Assembly (NCBI GenBank): GCA_002354205.1
Contig: DELD01000011.1
Span: 1 to 64,000, forward strand
Direction: 5' to 3'
Source: Micavibrio sp. UBA2705
GTDB lineage: Bacteria; Pseudomonadota; Alphaproteobacteria; Micavibrionales; Micavibrionaceae
DNA: 64,000 nt
The notes beneath the pieces are model-generated. The model had not been told where the DNA came from and made no database searches. It worked only from the letters and a program-made list of their open reading frames with translations. The translations under genes and the position numbers were made by a program. Shown in pieces: positions 1 to 9,299 of this stretch. Position 1 is the stretch's first letter. Every line of letters starts with the position of its first letter.

Positions 1-569
1 GCCGTGAGGCAGAAAGCGTTGAGGATTTACTAAACAAAATCGCGCAGTTACAAGACATTCCAAAACCTGTATCAGCGCCGCGCAAGCAAAGCGCAGCTAA
101 AAGCAATAAACATGAGCGCAAACCAGCGCGAAAACAGGCAGCAACACGTAAAAACGCGAATGTAATACAAACACCCTACAACCTAGCCCCTGGCATGCCT
201 GTTGTTGGACAGCTTCATGTTCAATACGGTCAGATAGACGATATCGGCGCAAAAAGCCAAGGCTGGACAATATCAACCCAAAGCAACGCAATTGTTACAG
301 CACCGTTTTCTGGAACTGTAAAGTACACGGGCGCGTTTAAACGCTATGGGCAAATTATCCTCATTGAGCATGATGATGATTACTTCAGCTTAATCGGGGG
401 CATAAATGAAATATACGTTTTACCTGAAACAAAAGTCTCGCGCGGCACGCCCGTTGGCAAGATGGGTGAAATAACCAAGAGCAACGGTGAAATTGGACTT
501 TATTATGAAGTTCGGTATAAAGGCAAACCAGTTGACCCTAAGAGGTTGTTATCGTCTAAAAAATCATAG
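1..569 (+). CDS. EnvC-like murein hydrolase activator, C-terminal part (5' end outside window)
   Basis: The frame is open from base 3 to the stop at 569, so only the last ~188 residues are present and the start lies upstream of the window. A basic Ala/Lys/Arg-rich linker (about residues 20-55 of the fragment) leads into a LytM/M23-type beta domain. The domain ends with the family pattern of glycine-rich strand, an IEHDDDYF strand and a final YYEVRYKGKPVDP strand. The zinc ligands of active M23 peptidases are not visible: the usual HxxxD and HxH positions carry other residues. That matches EnvC-type activators, which switch on periplasmic amidases during division rather than cutting murein themselves. 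The gene lies 44 bp before ctpA, a common alphaproteobacterial arrangement. The activator role is inferred from the family. Confidence 0.85.
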   Translation, partial: REAESVEDLLNKIAQLQDIPKPVSAPRKQSAAKSNKHERKPARKQAATRKNANVIQTPYNLAPGMPVVGQLHVQYGQIDDIGAKSQGWTISTQSNAIVTAPFSGTVKYTGAFKRYGQIILIEHDDDYFSLIGGINEIYVLPETKVSRGTPVGKMGEITKSNGEIGLYYEVRYKGKPVDPKRLLSSKKS

Positions 570-613
570 TAATATAACATCACATTTTAAACGCTTAAAT
601 ATAGGTTCTTTCA

Positions 614-2062
614 ATGCCCAAGCTATCTTTACACAACTTCATCGCAATCCGCCCACATGCCGTAATGATGGGCCTCGCTTTGTTCACCCTAACGACCGCA
701 CCCATGACACATAGCGCGTGGGCTGAAGAAGACAGGATGGCGGGCGCGCCGATGAAAGACATAAAGTCAGAGGGCGACTCGGTCTATGATAAGCTTGATT
801 TATTTGGCGTAGTTTTCGAACGTATTCGCGCGCAATATGTCGAAGACGTTGAAAGCACCGCGCTTATTGAAGATGCCATAAATGGCATGCTCACGGCGCT
901 TGACCCACATTCATCATATCTAGATGAAGATGATTTCAATGACATGCGCATTGATACGAAAGGCGAATTTGGCGGCCTTGGTATCGAAGTCACTATGGAA
1001 GACGGTCTTGTCAAAGTCGTATCCCCGATTGATGAAACGCCAGCTTATGAAGCAGGCGTGCAAGCCAGCGATTACATTACACATTTAGATGGCGAGTCGA
1101 TTATCGGCCTAAGCCTTAGTGATGCCGTTGACCGTATGCGCGGCAAAGTTGGCACAGACATCGAACTGACTATTCGCCGCGAAGGTCTTACGGAACCGCT
1201 CCAACTTGTCCTTACCCGTGCGATCATCAAAGTACAATCTGTAAAATTTAAAGCCGAAGATGATATTGCATATATCCGTATTCGCAAATTCACACAAAAC
1301 ACAACAAGCGGTACAATTAAAGCCGTTGAAGAGCTTAAAGAAGAAATCGGCCCTAAATTAAAAGGCTATGTGCTTGATTTGAGAAACAATCCTGGTGGCT
1401 TGCTCGACCAAGCCGTTGGCGTTTCCGACGTCTTCCTTGATAAAGGTGAGATTGTTTCCACACGTGGACGCAATGACCGCGACACTAAACGTGACAATGC
1501 AACCAAAGGCGACTTAACAGATGGACTGCCTATTGTTGTTTTGGTGAATGGTGGCTCAGCTTCCGCATCTGAAATTGTTTCAGGCGCGTTGCAAGACCAT
1601 CGCCGCGCGATTGTTATGGGTACGCAATCATTCGGTAAAGGCTCTGTACAAACAGTTATCCCTCTGCCGGGTCATGGCGCGATGCGCTTAACGACAGCAC
1701 GTTACTTCACACCATCAGGGCGCTCGATCCAAGCAAAAGGCATTACACCTGATATTGTCGTTGAACCGTCAAAAGTTGAATCGCTGCTTCCAAAAGGTGC
1801 GTATTTAAAAGAATCTGACTTACATGGCGCGCTTGTCAACAAAGACAAAGAGCCAAAAGATACTGATAAAAAGAAAGACAGCAAAGACGACAAAAAAGGT
1901 AAAGATACCGATGATAAAGATAAAATCATCAGTGATTATCAGTTAATGCGCGCTGTTGATTTGCTTCGTGGGTTGTCGTTATACAACAAACCTGTTGCAC
2001 AGCATATCGAAGAAATCATTAGCAATGAATCTGTTGAAAAAGACGCTGTCCCCGCCGAATAA
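614..2062 (+). CDS. ctpA: Carboxy-terminal processing peptidase (S41 family, CtpA)
   Basis: A 482-residue serine protease of the S41/CTP family, which trims or degrades exported proteins in the periplasm. The N-terminus has a hydrophobic stretch (about residues 14-37) ending in an Ala-rich signal cleavage region. A PDZ domain spans about residues 115-195 and starts with GGLGIEV. The catalytic Ser-Lys dyad is clear by comparison with Prc: Ser317 within GSASASE and Lys342 in FGKGSVQ, 25 residues apart as in the family. After the protease core comes a very Lys/Asp-rich low-complexity segment (about residues 415-440), then a short folded tail. It follows envC and precedes the divergent polysaccharide deacetylase, probably in one transcript. 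Confidence 0.95.
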   Translation: MPKLSLHNFIAIRPHAVMMGLALFTLTTAPMTHSAWAEEDRMAGAPMKDIKSEGDSVYDKLDLFGVVFERIRAQYVEDVESTALIEDAINGMLTALDPHSSYLDEDDFNDMRIDTKGEFGGLGIEVTMEDGLVKVVSPIDETPAYEAGVQASDYITHLDGESIIGLSLSDAVDRMRGKVGTDIELTIRREGLTEPLQLVLTRAIIKVQSVKFKAEDDIAYIRIRKFTQNTTSGTIKAVEELKEEIGPKLKGYVLDLRNNPGGLLDQAVGVSDVFLDKGEIVSTRGRNDRDTKRDNATKGDLTDGLPIVVLVNGGSASASEIVSGALQDHRRAIVMGTQSFGKGSVQTVIPLPGHGAMRLTTARYFTPSGRSIQAKGITPDIVVEPSKVESLLPKGAYLKESDLHGALVNKDKEPKDTDKKKDSKDDKKGKDTDDKDKIISDYQLMRAVDLLRGLSLYNKPVAQHIEEIISNESVEKDAVPAE

Positions 2063-2104
2063 AGGCCGTGGCAAAGCGCTAAACGCCCTTGGTAAGTGAG
2101 AATT

Positions 2105-3325
2105 ATGCCGCCTAAAAAGAAGATAAAAAACAACGCATCAGGGCAATTTGTTCTGCCCGATAAGGCCAAGATGTTTTTGTCTTCTTTTTCTGTGCCGGCA
2201 TTTATCCTTACGCTTATCATCGGCGCGACATCAATGATTGGCGCAGGTTTCGCGCTTTATAAAACAGCCCCCGCCCCAAGTTATGAATCATGGCCCTATG
2301 TTGAAATACGAATAGCAACAATTAATGACCAGACATTAGATGCCCCTGCTGATCCACAGCAGCAGCTAGATGCCGGCACACAAGCTATAGAAAATACTGG
2401 CGAAGAAGGCGAAGTAGAAGCAGATACCGCGAAACATGGCGAAGAAGTAACTCATGTAACGGCTGAATATGGCATAGAAGATGACAATAAATACAAAATC
2501 GACCTTAGCCACGATGAAAGCCTTTACAGTATAATTGATAATGGTATCACTGTTCCTCGCCGCTCAGGTAGCAATACTGTATTTAGCGCTTATAAAGCAC
2601 CTTTATTTGAAGAGCTTAAATCAAGGTCTTATAAAGGCATGGTATCCCTTGTCATGGTGGATTACGGCCTGTCACAACAAACATCACAGCAAGCAGAAGA
2701 TGCGTTTAAAGATTTGCACATTACCTATGCACTGTCCCCCTATGCGCTAAACCCGCAAGAAAAACTCAATCAAGCGCGTAAAAATGGTCATGAAGTCTGG
2801 CTTAGCCTGCCTTTGCAATCAAAGCATTTTCCATGGCATGAAACAGGGCCAATGACTTTGTTGATCAAAAGCAAAGCCAATGAAAACCGACGCCGTTTAA
2901 TTTGGCTGCTTTCTTTGGTTAAAGGCTACACTGGTATAATGGATGTGCAGGACAGCTATTTCACAACATCAGAATCTGAAATGAACAGCTTATTTTCCGC
3001 TTTGCGCCAGCATGGCGTTGCTTATATAACATCGGATGACGCGCCTGAACAAAGCCTCGCAGAAAACATTGCACGGACGGCTAAAGTGCCGTTTTATAAA
3101 AACGACATCTGGCTAACAAAACAAGGCCGCATGGACGAACTTGATAAAAACCTTAATGCTCTGGGCAAGCGCGCGCTTTCACAATCAGACACATCTTCGG
3201 CTGTTGCCTTCTTCCACCCATACCCAAAAGTTATTGAGCGTATTTCACAATGGGCAAAACAAGAAGCCAAACAGCAAGGCATTATTTTCGTGCCCGTAAG
3301 CTATAATATGAACGAATATAAGTAA
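2105..3325 (+). CDS. Divergent polysaccharide deacetylase family protein
   Basis: A 406-residue protein with a basic N-terminus and one membrane or signal segment (about residues 23-52), then an acidic low-complexity linker (about 75-125), then a catalytic-fold domain. The domain carries the features of the divergent polysaccharide deacetylase family (PF04748): a strand with VMVDYGLSQ, a segment with EVWLSLPLQS, and a C-terminal AVAFFHPYPKVIE region. I chose the ATG at 2105. A GTG three codons upstream (2096) is possible, but the GTGAG in front of the ATG is better placed as a ribosome site. It sits between ctpA and rppH, the standard order in many alphaproteobacteria. The substrate is unknown; a cell-envelope glycan is likely from the context. 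Confidence 0.85.
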   Translation: MPPKKKIKNNASGQFVLPDKAKMFLSSFSVPAFILTLIIGATSMIGAGFALYKTAPAPSYESWPYVEIRIATINDQTLDAPADPQQQLDAGTQAIENTGEEGEVEADTAKHGEEVTHVTAEYGIEDDNKYKIDLSHDESLYSIIDNGITVPRRSGSNTVFSAYKAPLFEELKSRSYKGMVSLVMVDYGLSQQTSQQAEDAFKDLHITYALSPYALNPQEKLNQARKNGHEVWLSLPLQSKHFPWHETGPMTLLIKSKANENRRRLIWLLSLVKGYTGIMDVQDSYFTTSESEMNSLFSALRQHGVAYITSDDAPEQSLAENIARTAKVPFYKNDIWLTKQGRMDELDKNLNALGKRALSQSDTSSAVAFFHPYPKVIERISQWAKQEAKQQGIIFVPVSYNMNEYK

Positions 3326-3352
3326 AACCGTTTCTAAGAGCAGGTATAAGCC

Positions 3353-3841
3353 ATGAATAACGTACCAGACCATTTAAGCCTTCCTTACCGCGCATGTGTC
3401 GGTATAGCTTTGTTTAATGATGAGGGCAAAGTCTTCGTTGGCGAGCGTATAGACTCCCCAGGAGCGTGGCAAATGCCGCAAGGTGGCATTGATGAAGGTG
3501 AAGATTTAAACATTGCCGCTTTCCGCGAAATGCTTGAAGAAATTGGCACGGACAAGGCTGAAATCCTTGAAGTCGGTGCAAAAAAATTACGCTATGATTT
3601 ACCACCCCACTTACTTGGCCGCCTGTGGAAAAACCAGTATAGAGGACAAGAACAAACATGGATCGCTTTGCGCTACACAGGGCAAGATAGCGACATATGC
3701 TTAGACGCGCATGACCCCGCGGAATTTCAACGCTGGAAATGGGTGGATTTAAACGAGATTTTAGAGCTGATTGTACCGTTCAAAAAAGATACATACCGCG
3801 AAGTTATTGCGATGTTCAGTAAACACGTTACGGATAAATAG
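3353..3841 (+). CDS. rppH: RNA pyrophosphohydrolase (Nudix)
   Basis: 162 residues, normal length for RppH, which removes pyrophosphate from the 5' end of mRNAs and so starts their decay. The Nudix box runs from Gly45 to Gly65, with the catalytic REMLEE signature at residues 58-63. The N-terminal YRACVGI strand and the WQMPQGGI motif just before the box are typical of RppH/IalA. It is the last gene of the envC-ctpA-deacetylase-rppH run. Its 3' end overlaps the convergent phosphatase gene by 14 bp. Confidence 0.95.
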   Translation: MNNVPDHLSLPYRACVGIALFNDEGKVFVGERIDSPGAWQMPQGGIDEGEDLNIAAFREMLEEIGTDKAEILEVGAKKLRYDLPPHLLGRLWKNQYRGQEQTWIALRYTGQDSDICLDAHDPAEFQRWKWVDLNEILELIVPFKKDTYREVIAMFSKHVTDK

Positions 3842-4658
3842 GCTTTATAAACTTATCCATTAACGCCTTATGTGAATCCGCATTATTCGCAGAAATAATA
3901 AAGTCTTTATAGTCAGAAGGCTTATAAGGGCTGCCGTCCCATTTACTAACCATGCCGCCGGCTTCTTCAAAAAGCAACACGCCAGCAAGGTGATCCCACG
4001 GTTTGCTATGGTGTACCATATAAAAATCAGCCTTACCGGATGCCATGTTTAAATAATGCACTCCAGATGAACGCAAATTATCAATATGTTTAAGCTCCGC
4101 CGCGCAGCTTTGAAAATGCGCTTTGAACGGCGTGCGCCCACTATATATCACAGGCGAATAACCGTTAAGTTCAGGAATAGTTTTTGCAGTAGAAACAGTC
4201 GTTTTTTGACCGTTTAAATACGCGCCATCGCCTTTAATCGCGCTGACAATATCACCCGTCTTGGGTTGATAAATCCAGCCGCCAATTGTTTCATTGCCCT
4301 GAACAAGCGCAACGATCACCGCAAAATCATCATGGTTATTTACAAAGTTGTATGTACCGTCAATCGGGTCAATCACCCATACATATTCATCAGGCTTCGC
4401 ATCAGTAAAAATATCGAGCGACACCTGCCCTGCGGCCTGCGCCTCTTCGCCAAGAACAAGACTATTTGGAATTAGGCGCTGCAATTCGCGCGTTAGGAAT
4501 TTTTCAGATTCAGTATCGGCAATGGTTTGAAAATCCTGCGCATGCGCCTTGGTCACAACTTGATCCGCTGAGAGCGCATTGAAATACTGCTTAATCACTT
4601 GAGTCCAACAGGTTTTTTGCAGCTGTTCGACATCAAGGCGTAACTGACTAAAATCCAT
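3828..4658 (-). CDS. Inositol monophosphatase family protein (first of a tandem pair)
   Basis: 276 residues when started at the ATG at 4658, which is preceded by AGGGAAGTGGG on the minus strand. A longer reading from 4733 would run into the neighbouring gene and is less likely. Metal and phosphate ligands of the family are present: GEE at residues 70-72, DPIDGT at 97-102, and a C-terminal PWDHLAG motif. The family hydrolyses inositol phosphate, histidinol phosphate, PAP or sugar phosphates, and the sequence alone does not decide which. It follows a paralogue on the same strand with 19 bp between them. A third family member, closer to SuhB, lies at 20688-21488. Confidence 0.85.
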   Translation of the reverse strand: MDFSQLRLDVEQLQKTCWTQVIKQYFNALSADQVVTKAHAQDFQTIADTESEKFLTRELQRLIPNSLVLGEEAQAAGQVSLDIFTDAKPDEYVWVIDPIDGTYNFVNNHDDFAVIVALVQGNETIGGWIYQPKTGDIVSAIKGDGAYLNGQKTTVSTAKTIPELNGYSPVIYSGRTPFKAHFQSCAAELKHIDNLRSSGVHYLNMASGKADFYMVHHSKPWDHLAGVLLFEEAGGMVSKWDGSPYKPSDYKDFIISANNADSHKALMDKFIKPIYP

Positions 4659-4677
4659 AATTTCCCACTTCCCTAAA

Positions 4678-5502
4678 TTATCTATGTAAAGATGATATAA
4701 GCATATTATGCAGGATGCGCCAAGTTTTTTCACTATTCGCGGTGAGTATGCCTGAATGGGGAGACTTAATATGCGGCGAGTTTATATCATAATCAGAGCC
4801 ATCCCAATTTGCGCCAAATGCACCAGATTCTTGGCAAATTAACATGCCCGGCAGATGGTCCCATGGCTTAAGGCGTGTAAATATTGTAAAATCCTTTCGC
4901 CCATGGGCAACGTCCAAATACATATGCGCCGCGCAGCCGGTGGAATCAACCATATTTATACCTTGCCCATGTTCAATAAAATGCGCCTTATCAGCCTTAT
5001 TCATATAACGCAAAGACGTATACCCCGTTAGCGCGCTGACTTCTTTCGTGTCACTTGCATGTATGGCAACGCCATTTGTGTATGCGCCTTGTCCTAAGGC
5101 TGCTGTCGTCATTTTGTCCTGCACCACATCATAAATCCATGCCTTTTGACATACGCCATTTATCAGCATAGCGACCATTACGCCAAATACATCAGAGCCT
5201 TTAACAAAGTTATTTGTACCGTCAATCGGGTCGACAATGAATATGGGCTGGTCGCCATGTGCTTGAATATCCTGCGCGCTATATTCACCGCGGGATATAG
5301 ATTCCTCGCCGACAACCAAGGCGTTTTCAATCAAACGCTTAATATGGTCTTGCAGGAAATATTCCGCTTCGGTATCCGCAATTGTGACCAAGTCGCGCGG
5401 CCCAGTTTTTGTGGTTACATCACCGTCTTTTAAATTACGAAAGCGCGGTAATATAATCTCAGCGGCGCAACGTCTTATAATGTCACTAATGTCTTCTATC
5501 AT
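4678..5502 (-). CDS. Inositol monophosphatase family protein (second of the tandem pair)
   Basis: 274 residues with the family motifs in order: GEES near residue 75, VDPIDGTNNF near 95, and PWDHLPG near 220. It is similar to the next gene downstream, including unusual shared choices such as a WDGSDY segment near the C-terminus, so the two probably arose by tandem duplication. The start at 5502 has no strong ribosome site. The hflX stop lies only 17 bp upstream, so the gene may be read from the hfq-hflX transcript. Substrate unknown. Confidence 0.85.
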   Translation of the reverse strand: MIEDISDIIRRCAAEIILPRFRNLKDGDVTTKTGPRDLVTIADTEAEYFLQDHIKRLIENALVVGEESISRGEYSAQDIQAHGDQPIFIVDPIDGTNNFVKGSDVFGVMVAMLINGVCQKAWIYDVVQDKMTTAALGQGAYTNGVAIHASDTKEVSALTGYTSLRYMNKADKAHFIEHGQGINMVDSTGCAAHMYLDVAHGRKDFTIFTRLKPWDHLPGMLICQESGAFGANWDGSDYDINSPHIKSPHSGILTANSEKTWRILHNMLISSLHR

Positions 5503-5519
5503 AATGCCCAGCTTAACAT

Positions 5520-6809
5520 TTATTCCATCGGATAAATACTAAAACGTTGCGTGAAACGCCCCAGATTGGCAGCAGAAAGTCGTACCTCTAAATGAATGCG
5601 GTTATCATTAGTCACTTCATTTTTAAGAACGCTGCCATGGTTATAAAGCCATGACTGCGCTTCACCCGCTGCGGGGCTAAGTAAAAAGGCGCAAGTTGTA
5701 TCCTCCTTGGTGATAATGTCACCGACTATATCAAGCAGCGCATCAACACCCTCGGATGTCACAGCGGATACAGCAACCTGTCCTTTATCGCCAAGGGTTT
5801 CAGGGGTGTGCCCCTCTTCAAGCAAATCAATTTTGTTCAAAACTTCAATAATTTTTGGATTGTCACTGTAACTCACCCCTAGTTCTTCGAGCACCTGAAT
5901 AACGTCTTCACGCTGCTGCGCGGTATCAACCGCCGACACATCGCGTACATGTAAAATAACATCAGCATATTTCACCTGTTCAAGGGTTGAACGGAAGGCC
6001 GCAATAAGATGGGTTGGCAATTCAGATATAAAACCAACAGTATCAGAAAGTATGATCGCTTTATCATTGGGAAGCTTTACTTCGCGCATAGTTGGGTCAA
6101 GTGTTGCAAACAGCAAATCCTGCGCAAAAACATCTGCTCCTGTCACATTGTTAAACAACGTTGATTTCCCCGCATTGGTATAACCAACAAGCGCCACAAT
6201 CGGATACGGCACTTTTTCACGGCTTTCACGCTGCAAATCACGGTTTTTCTTTACGTCGCCAAGCTGCTTTTTCAGACGGTTGATTTTATCGTCAATCATC
6301 CGGCGATCAAGTTCGATCTGTGCTTCACCGGGGCCACCCATAAAGCCTGAACCACCACGCTGACGTTCAAGGTGCGTCCAAGAACGCACCAGTCGAGAAC
6401 GCTGGTAAGACAGCGCCGCAAGTTCAACTTGGATTTTACCTTCTTTGGTTTGCGCGCGTTCGCCGAAAATCTCAAGGATCAAAGCGCTACGATCAATCAC
6501 TTTACATTTCCATGCGCGCTCTAAGTTACGCTGCTGAACAGGTGACAGGCCGTGATTAACAACGACAAGGTCAATTTCCTCATCCTTCACGGTGTCAGCC
6601 ACACGTTCAATTACGCCTTTGCCGAATAAGAGCCCAGCATCAACGCGGCGCAGATTTATCACCTCACCACCACGCACATCCAAGGAAATAGCCGCAGAGA
6701 GGCTTACAGCTTCTTCCAGACGCGCTTCAGGATCCCTGATAAAATTTACTGTGCCCGATTTACGGTTAACCGGAAGTATAGGTTGTATAATGTAGCAATA
6801 TTCGCCCAT
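5520..6809 (-). CDS. hflX: Ribosome-associated GTPase HflX
   Basis: 429 residues, the usual length. The N-terminal HflX domain (about residues 30-135) has the GKGVIE and VNHGLSPVQQRNLE stretches. A coiled linker with GGSGFMGGPGEAQIE follows. The G domain starts near residue 207 with GYTNAGKST (G1) and continues with DTVGF (G3), NKID (G4) and SAV (G5). HflX binds the 50S subunit and rescues stalled ribosomes. It lies 93 bp downstream of hfq on the same strand, the common hfq-hflX pairing. Confidence 0.95.
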   Translation of the reverse strand: MGEYCYIIQPILPVNRKSGTVNFIRDPEARLEEAVSLSAAISLDVRGGEVINLRRVDAGLLFGKGVIERVADTVKDEEIDLVVVNHGLSPVQQRNLERAWKCKVIDRSALILEIFGERAQTKEGKIQVELAALSYQRSRLVRSWTHLERQRGGSGFMGGPGEAQIELDRRMIDDKINRLKKQLGDVKKNRDLQRESREKVPYPIVALVGYTNAGKSTLFNNVTGADVFAQDLLFATLDPTMREVKLPNDKAIILSDTVGFISELPTHLIAAFRSTLEQVKYADVILHVRDVSAVDTAQQREDVIQVLEELGVSYSDNPKIIEVLNKIDLLEEGHTPETLGDKGQVAVSAVTSEGVDALLDIVGDIITKEDTTCAFLLSPAAGEAQSWLYNHGSVLKNEVTNDNRIHLEVRLSAANLGRFTQRFSIYPME

Positions 6810-6902
6810 AGAGATTCATGCCTTTTTAAGCGCTTAAATATAAATATATCCCCTGTATGATAAACACACAGAGGATATCAAAAAACTAAATAATCAAAAT
6901 AA

Positions 6903-7148
6903 TTATTCGTCAGAACCTTCTTCACCATCATAAAGCGATAATGGGCCTGATGGCATAATTGTTGATATTGCATGCTTGTATACAAGCTGTGCATGAGACT
7001 CACGACGCAGCAAGACGCTGAAATTGTCGAACCATGTAATAACACCTTGAAGTTTCACGCCATTTACCAAAAAGACTGTAACACTTTGTTTTTCTTTTCT
7101 TAATTTATTCAGGAACACGTCCTGTACATTTTGTGTTTTATCAGCCAT
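6903..7148 (-). CDS. hfq: RNA chaperone Hfq
   Basis: 81 residues. The Sm1 region has the hallmark [13 protein letters not shown] and [10 protein letters not shown], and the Sm2 region has YKHAIST. Hfq forms a hexamer that pairs small RNAs with mRNAs. The short acidic C-terminus (EEGSDE) is typical of alphaproteobacterial Hfq, which lacks the long tail of the enteric protein. It is followed by hflX and preceded by a HAD phosphatase gene. Confidence 0.97.
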   Translation of the reverse strand: MADKTQNVQDVFLNKLRKEKQSVTVFLVNGVKLQGVITWFDNFSVLLRRESHAQLVYKHAISTIMPSGPLSLYDGEEGSDE

Positions 7149-7233
7149 TAGCTGTTCACCCTTTCGCTATTTATAATTGTAGACCACGTAACGCATATCA
7201 ATAGTAAAGATTTTGCAATGCATCAAGCTTTTT

Positions 7234-7899
7234 TTATATTTTTTGAGAACTTATCGCATTGCAAAGCTCTCTATAGTCATGGCAGATAACAGGCATACTG
7301 CCTGTAAAAACAGTCTTTTTCAAATCACTTTCCAGCCCTAAACCATAAGTTACGAATATCGGTGAAACCGAAGCGTTCTTCGCCGCCAACATATCTGTCT
7401 CTGTATCCCCGACATATATCGCGTCATTTGCCTGAGCGTTTAATCGCTCCAGTGCCAAATGAATAGAATCTGGATGCGGCTTATCGTGCTTGGCTGTGCC
7501 GGCCCCGATCACAACATTAAACATATCTTGCCAGCCTAGTTTTTCAACTTCACGGTCAAGGAAACGCTGCGTTTTATTGCTGACAATGCCCAAAACATAG
7601 CCCGCCTCATGCAGCGCACGTATAAAACCCTCTGCGCCCATTATTGGCTTTACGACATTTAAATGGTTTTCTTCGACATAAGATAAATATATATCAAGCG
7701 CCATCTTAACATCTTTGGGGTCATTAAAAAGGCTGCCATATAAATCACGTGCGGTGAGGCGAATATTACGCTTCGCCTCTTCATCTGACCAAAGTGGCAT
7801 ATTAAAATGAGAAAAAACGTGATTAATGCCATTTTTGATGACATCAAAATTATCGGCTAACGTACCGTCCCAGTCAAATAAGATAACTTTATTTTGCAT
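7234..7899 (-). CDS. HAD-family phosphatase (phosphoglycolate phosphatase-like)
   Basis: 221 residues of the haloacid dehalogenase superfamily, subclass I with an alpha-helical cap. Motif I is DWDGT, with nucleophile Asp9 and acid/base Asp11. Motif II is the SNK segment near residue 108, motif III the Lys of KPHPD near 143, and motif IV GDTETD near 170. The closest family pattern is Gph/pyrophosphatase PpaX-like, but the substrate cannot be read from the sequence. It lies in the ntrYX-trkA run, 12 bp after trkA. Confidence 0.85.
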   Translation of the reverse strand: MQNKVILFDWDGTLADNFDVIKNGINHVFSHFNMPLWSDEEAKRNIRLTARDLYGSLFNDPKDVKMALDIYLSYVEENHLNVVKPIMGAEGFIRALHEAGYVLGIVSNKTQRFLDREVEKLGWQDMFNVVIGAGTAKHDKPHPDSIHLALERLNAQANDAIYVGDTETDMLAAKNASVSPIFVTYGLGLESDLKKTVFTGSMPVICHDYRELCNAISSQKI

Positions 7900-7911
7900 G
7901 ATTAGCGTCCG

Positions 7912-9294
7912 TTAGATCAAACGGATGCGGTAAGAAAAGAAACGCTCAACTTTTGACGTTTCTGACTTATCTGCCAAAATCACAACATGGTCGCCTTCGC
8001 GAATGATTGTATCCCCATAAGGAATAATAATATTACCATCATGAACAATCATCGCGATTAAAATGCCGTTAGGCAGCTTTAATTCGGATATAGGCACATT
8101 GGCAATTTCTGAATTTTCTTGCACGACCGCCTCAAAGACTTCCGCAAAACCGTTTTTCAAAGAATGTATGTTTTTAATGCTGCCTTTGCGCACAAACTGC
8201 ATAATTTTAGAAACCGTCGCAGCTTTGGGAGATACCTGCACATCAATACTAAGAGAATTTATAAGGTTGGTATATAAGTCATTCGTGACGAGTGAAACAA
8301 CGCGTTGACACCCCGCCTGCTTGGCAATGAGGGATGAGAGGATATTCACTTCATCATCATTTGTGACCGTAACCAAAGCATCTGCATGTTCAATATTTGC
8401 CTGCGAAATAACGCCTTCATTAAGCCCATCACCTTTGAGGACAATCGCTTTGTTATTAAGCTGCTCACTTAAATATATTGCGCGTGCGGCATCGCGTTCA
8501 ATCAGCTTGAGGTTAATATTCGGTCTTTTGCGAATGATACTGCGGGCAAGGTTCAAACCAATATTACCGCCGCCCAAAATCACGACATTCTTTGCGGCTT
8601 CTTCTTCATGCCCAAACACGGATAACACACGCTTGACATGCTCGCTTTCAGCAAAAAGATAAACCTCGTCTCCAACAAGCATTTGATCGTGGATATTAGG
8701 GTAAATGACTTCACTGCCGCGTAAAATTGCGCCAATTTTCACGTTAAGATCAGGGAAAAGCGCCATAAGCTGTTTAAGCTGTGTATTCACAACAGGGCAG
8801 TTTTCTTCACAGCGGATACCAATTAAATGCGCGCGACCATCTTCAAGTGAGATAACGTTCGATGTCCCCGGGATATCAAGGCGGTTAAAGATAGATTTCG
8901 CGACTTCAACTTCTGGCGAAATGATAAAATCAATTGGCATATTCTCACGCGAGAATAGCTTATGCCAAAGAGGGTCAAGGAATACGGGATTACGCAAACG
9001 CGCAATTTTGCGTGAAACGCCGAATAAAGAATGCGCAACCTGACAGGCGACCATGTTGACTTCATCTGAATGCGTCACAGCGATAATCATATCCGCTTCC
9101 GCTGCACCAGCCATAGCAAGGACATCAGGGTTGGCAGCATGGCCGACAATACCATTGACATCCATTTCGTCGTTAATGCGGCGAATTAATGAGCTGCTAT
9201 GATCAACAATTGTAACATCATTATCTTGCTCTCTTGATAAATACGAAGCAATGCTGTAACCCACGCGGCCAACGCCACAAATGATAATACGCAT
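7912..9294 (-). CDS. trkA: Trk potassium uptake regulator TrkA
   Basis: 460 residues, full length. It has two TrkA-N Rossmann units, starting with CGVGRVG near residue 6 and LGGGNIG near 240, each followed by a TrkA-C domain. TrkA is the cytoplasmic nucleotide-binding partner of the TrkH/TrkG channel, whose gene is not in this window. It starts 5 bp after ntrX, so the two are surely co-transcribed. The ntrYX-trkA-hfq-hflX order is a known alphaproteobacterial arrangement. Confidence 0.95.
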   Translation of the reverse strand: MRIIICGVGRVGYSIASYLSREQDNDVTIVDHSSSLIRRINDEMDVNGIVGHAANPDVLAMAGAAEADMIIAVTHSDEVNMVACQVAHSLFGVSRKIARLRNPVFLDPLWHKLFSRENMPIDFIISPEVEVAKSIFNRLDIPGTSNVISLEDGRAHLIGIRCEENCPVVNTQLKQLMALFPDLNVKIGAILRGSEVIYPNIHDQMLVGDEVYLFAESEHVKRVLSVFGHEEEAAKNVVILGGGNIGLNLARSIIRKRPNINLKLIERDAARAIYLSEQLNNKAIVLKGDGLNEGVISQANIEHADALVTVTNDDEVNILSSLIAKQAGCQRVVSLVTNDLYTNLINSLSIDVQVSPKAATVSKIMQFVRKGSIKNIHSLKNGFAEVFEAVVQENSEIANVPISELKLPNGILIAMIVHDGNIIIPYGDTIIREGDHVVILADKSETSKVERFFSYRIRLI

Positions 9295-9299
9295 AAATT

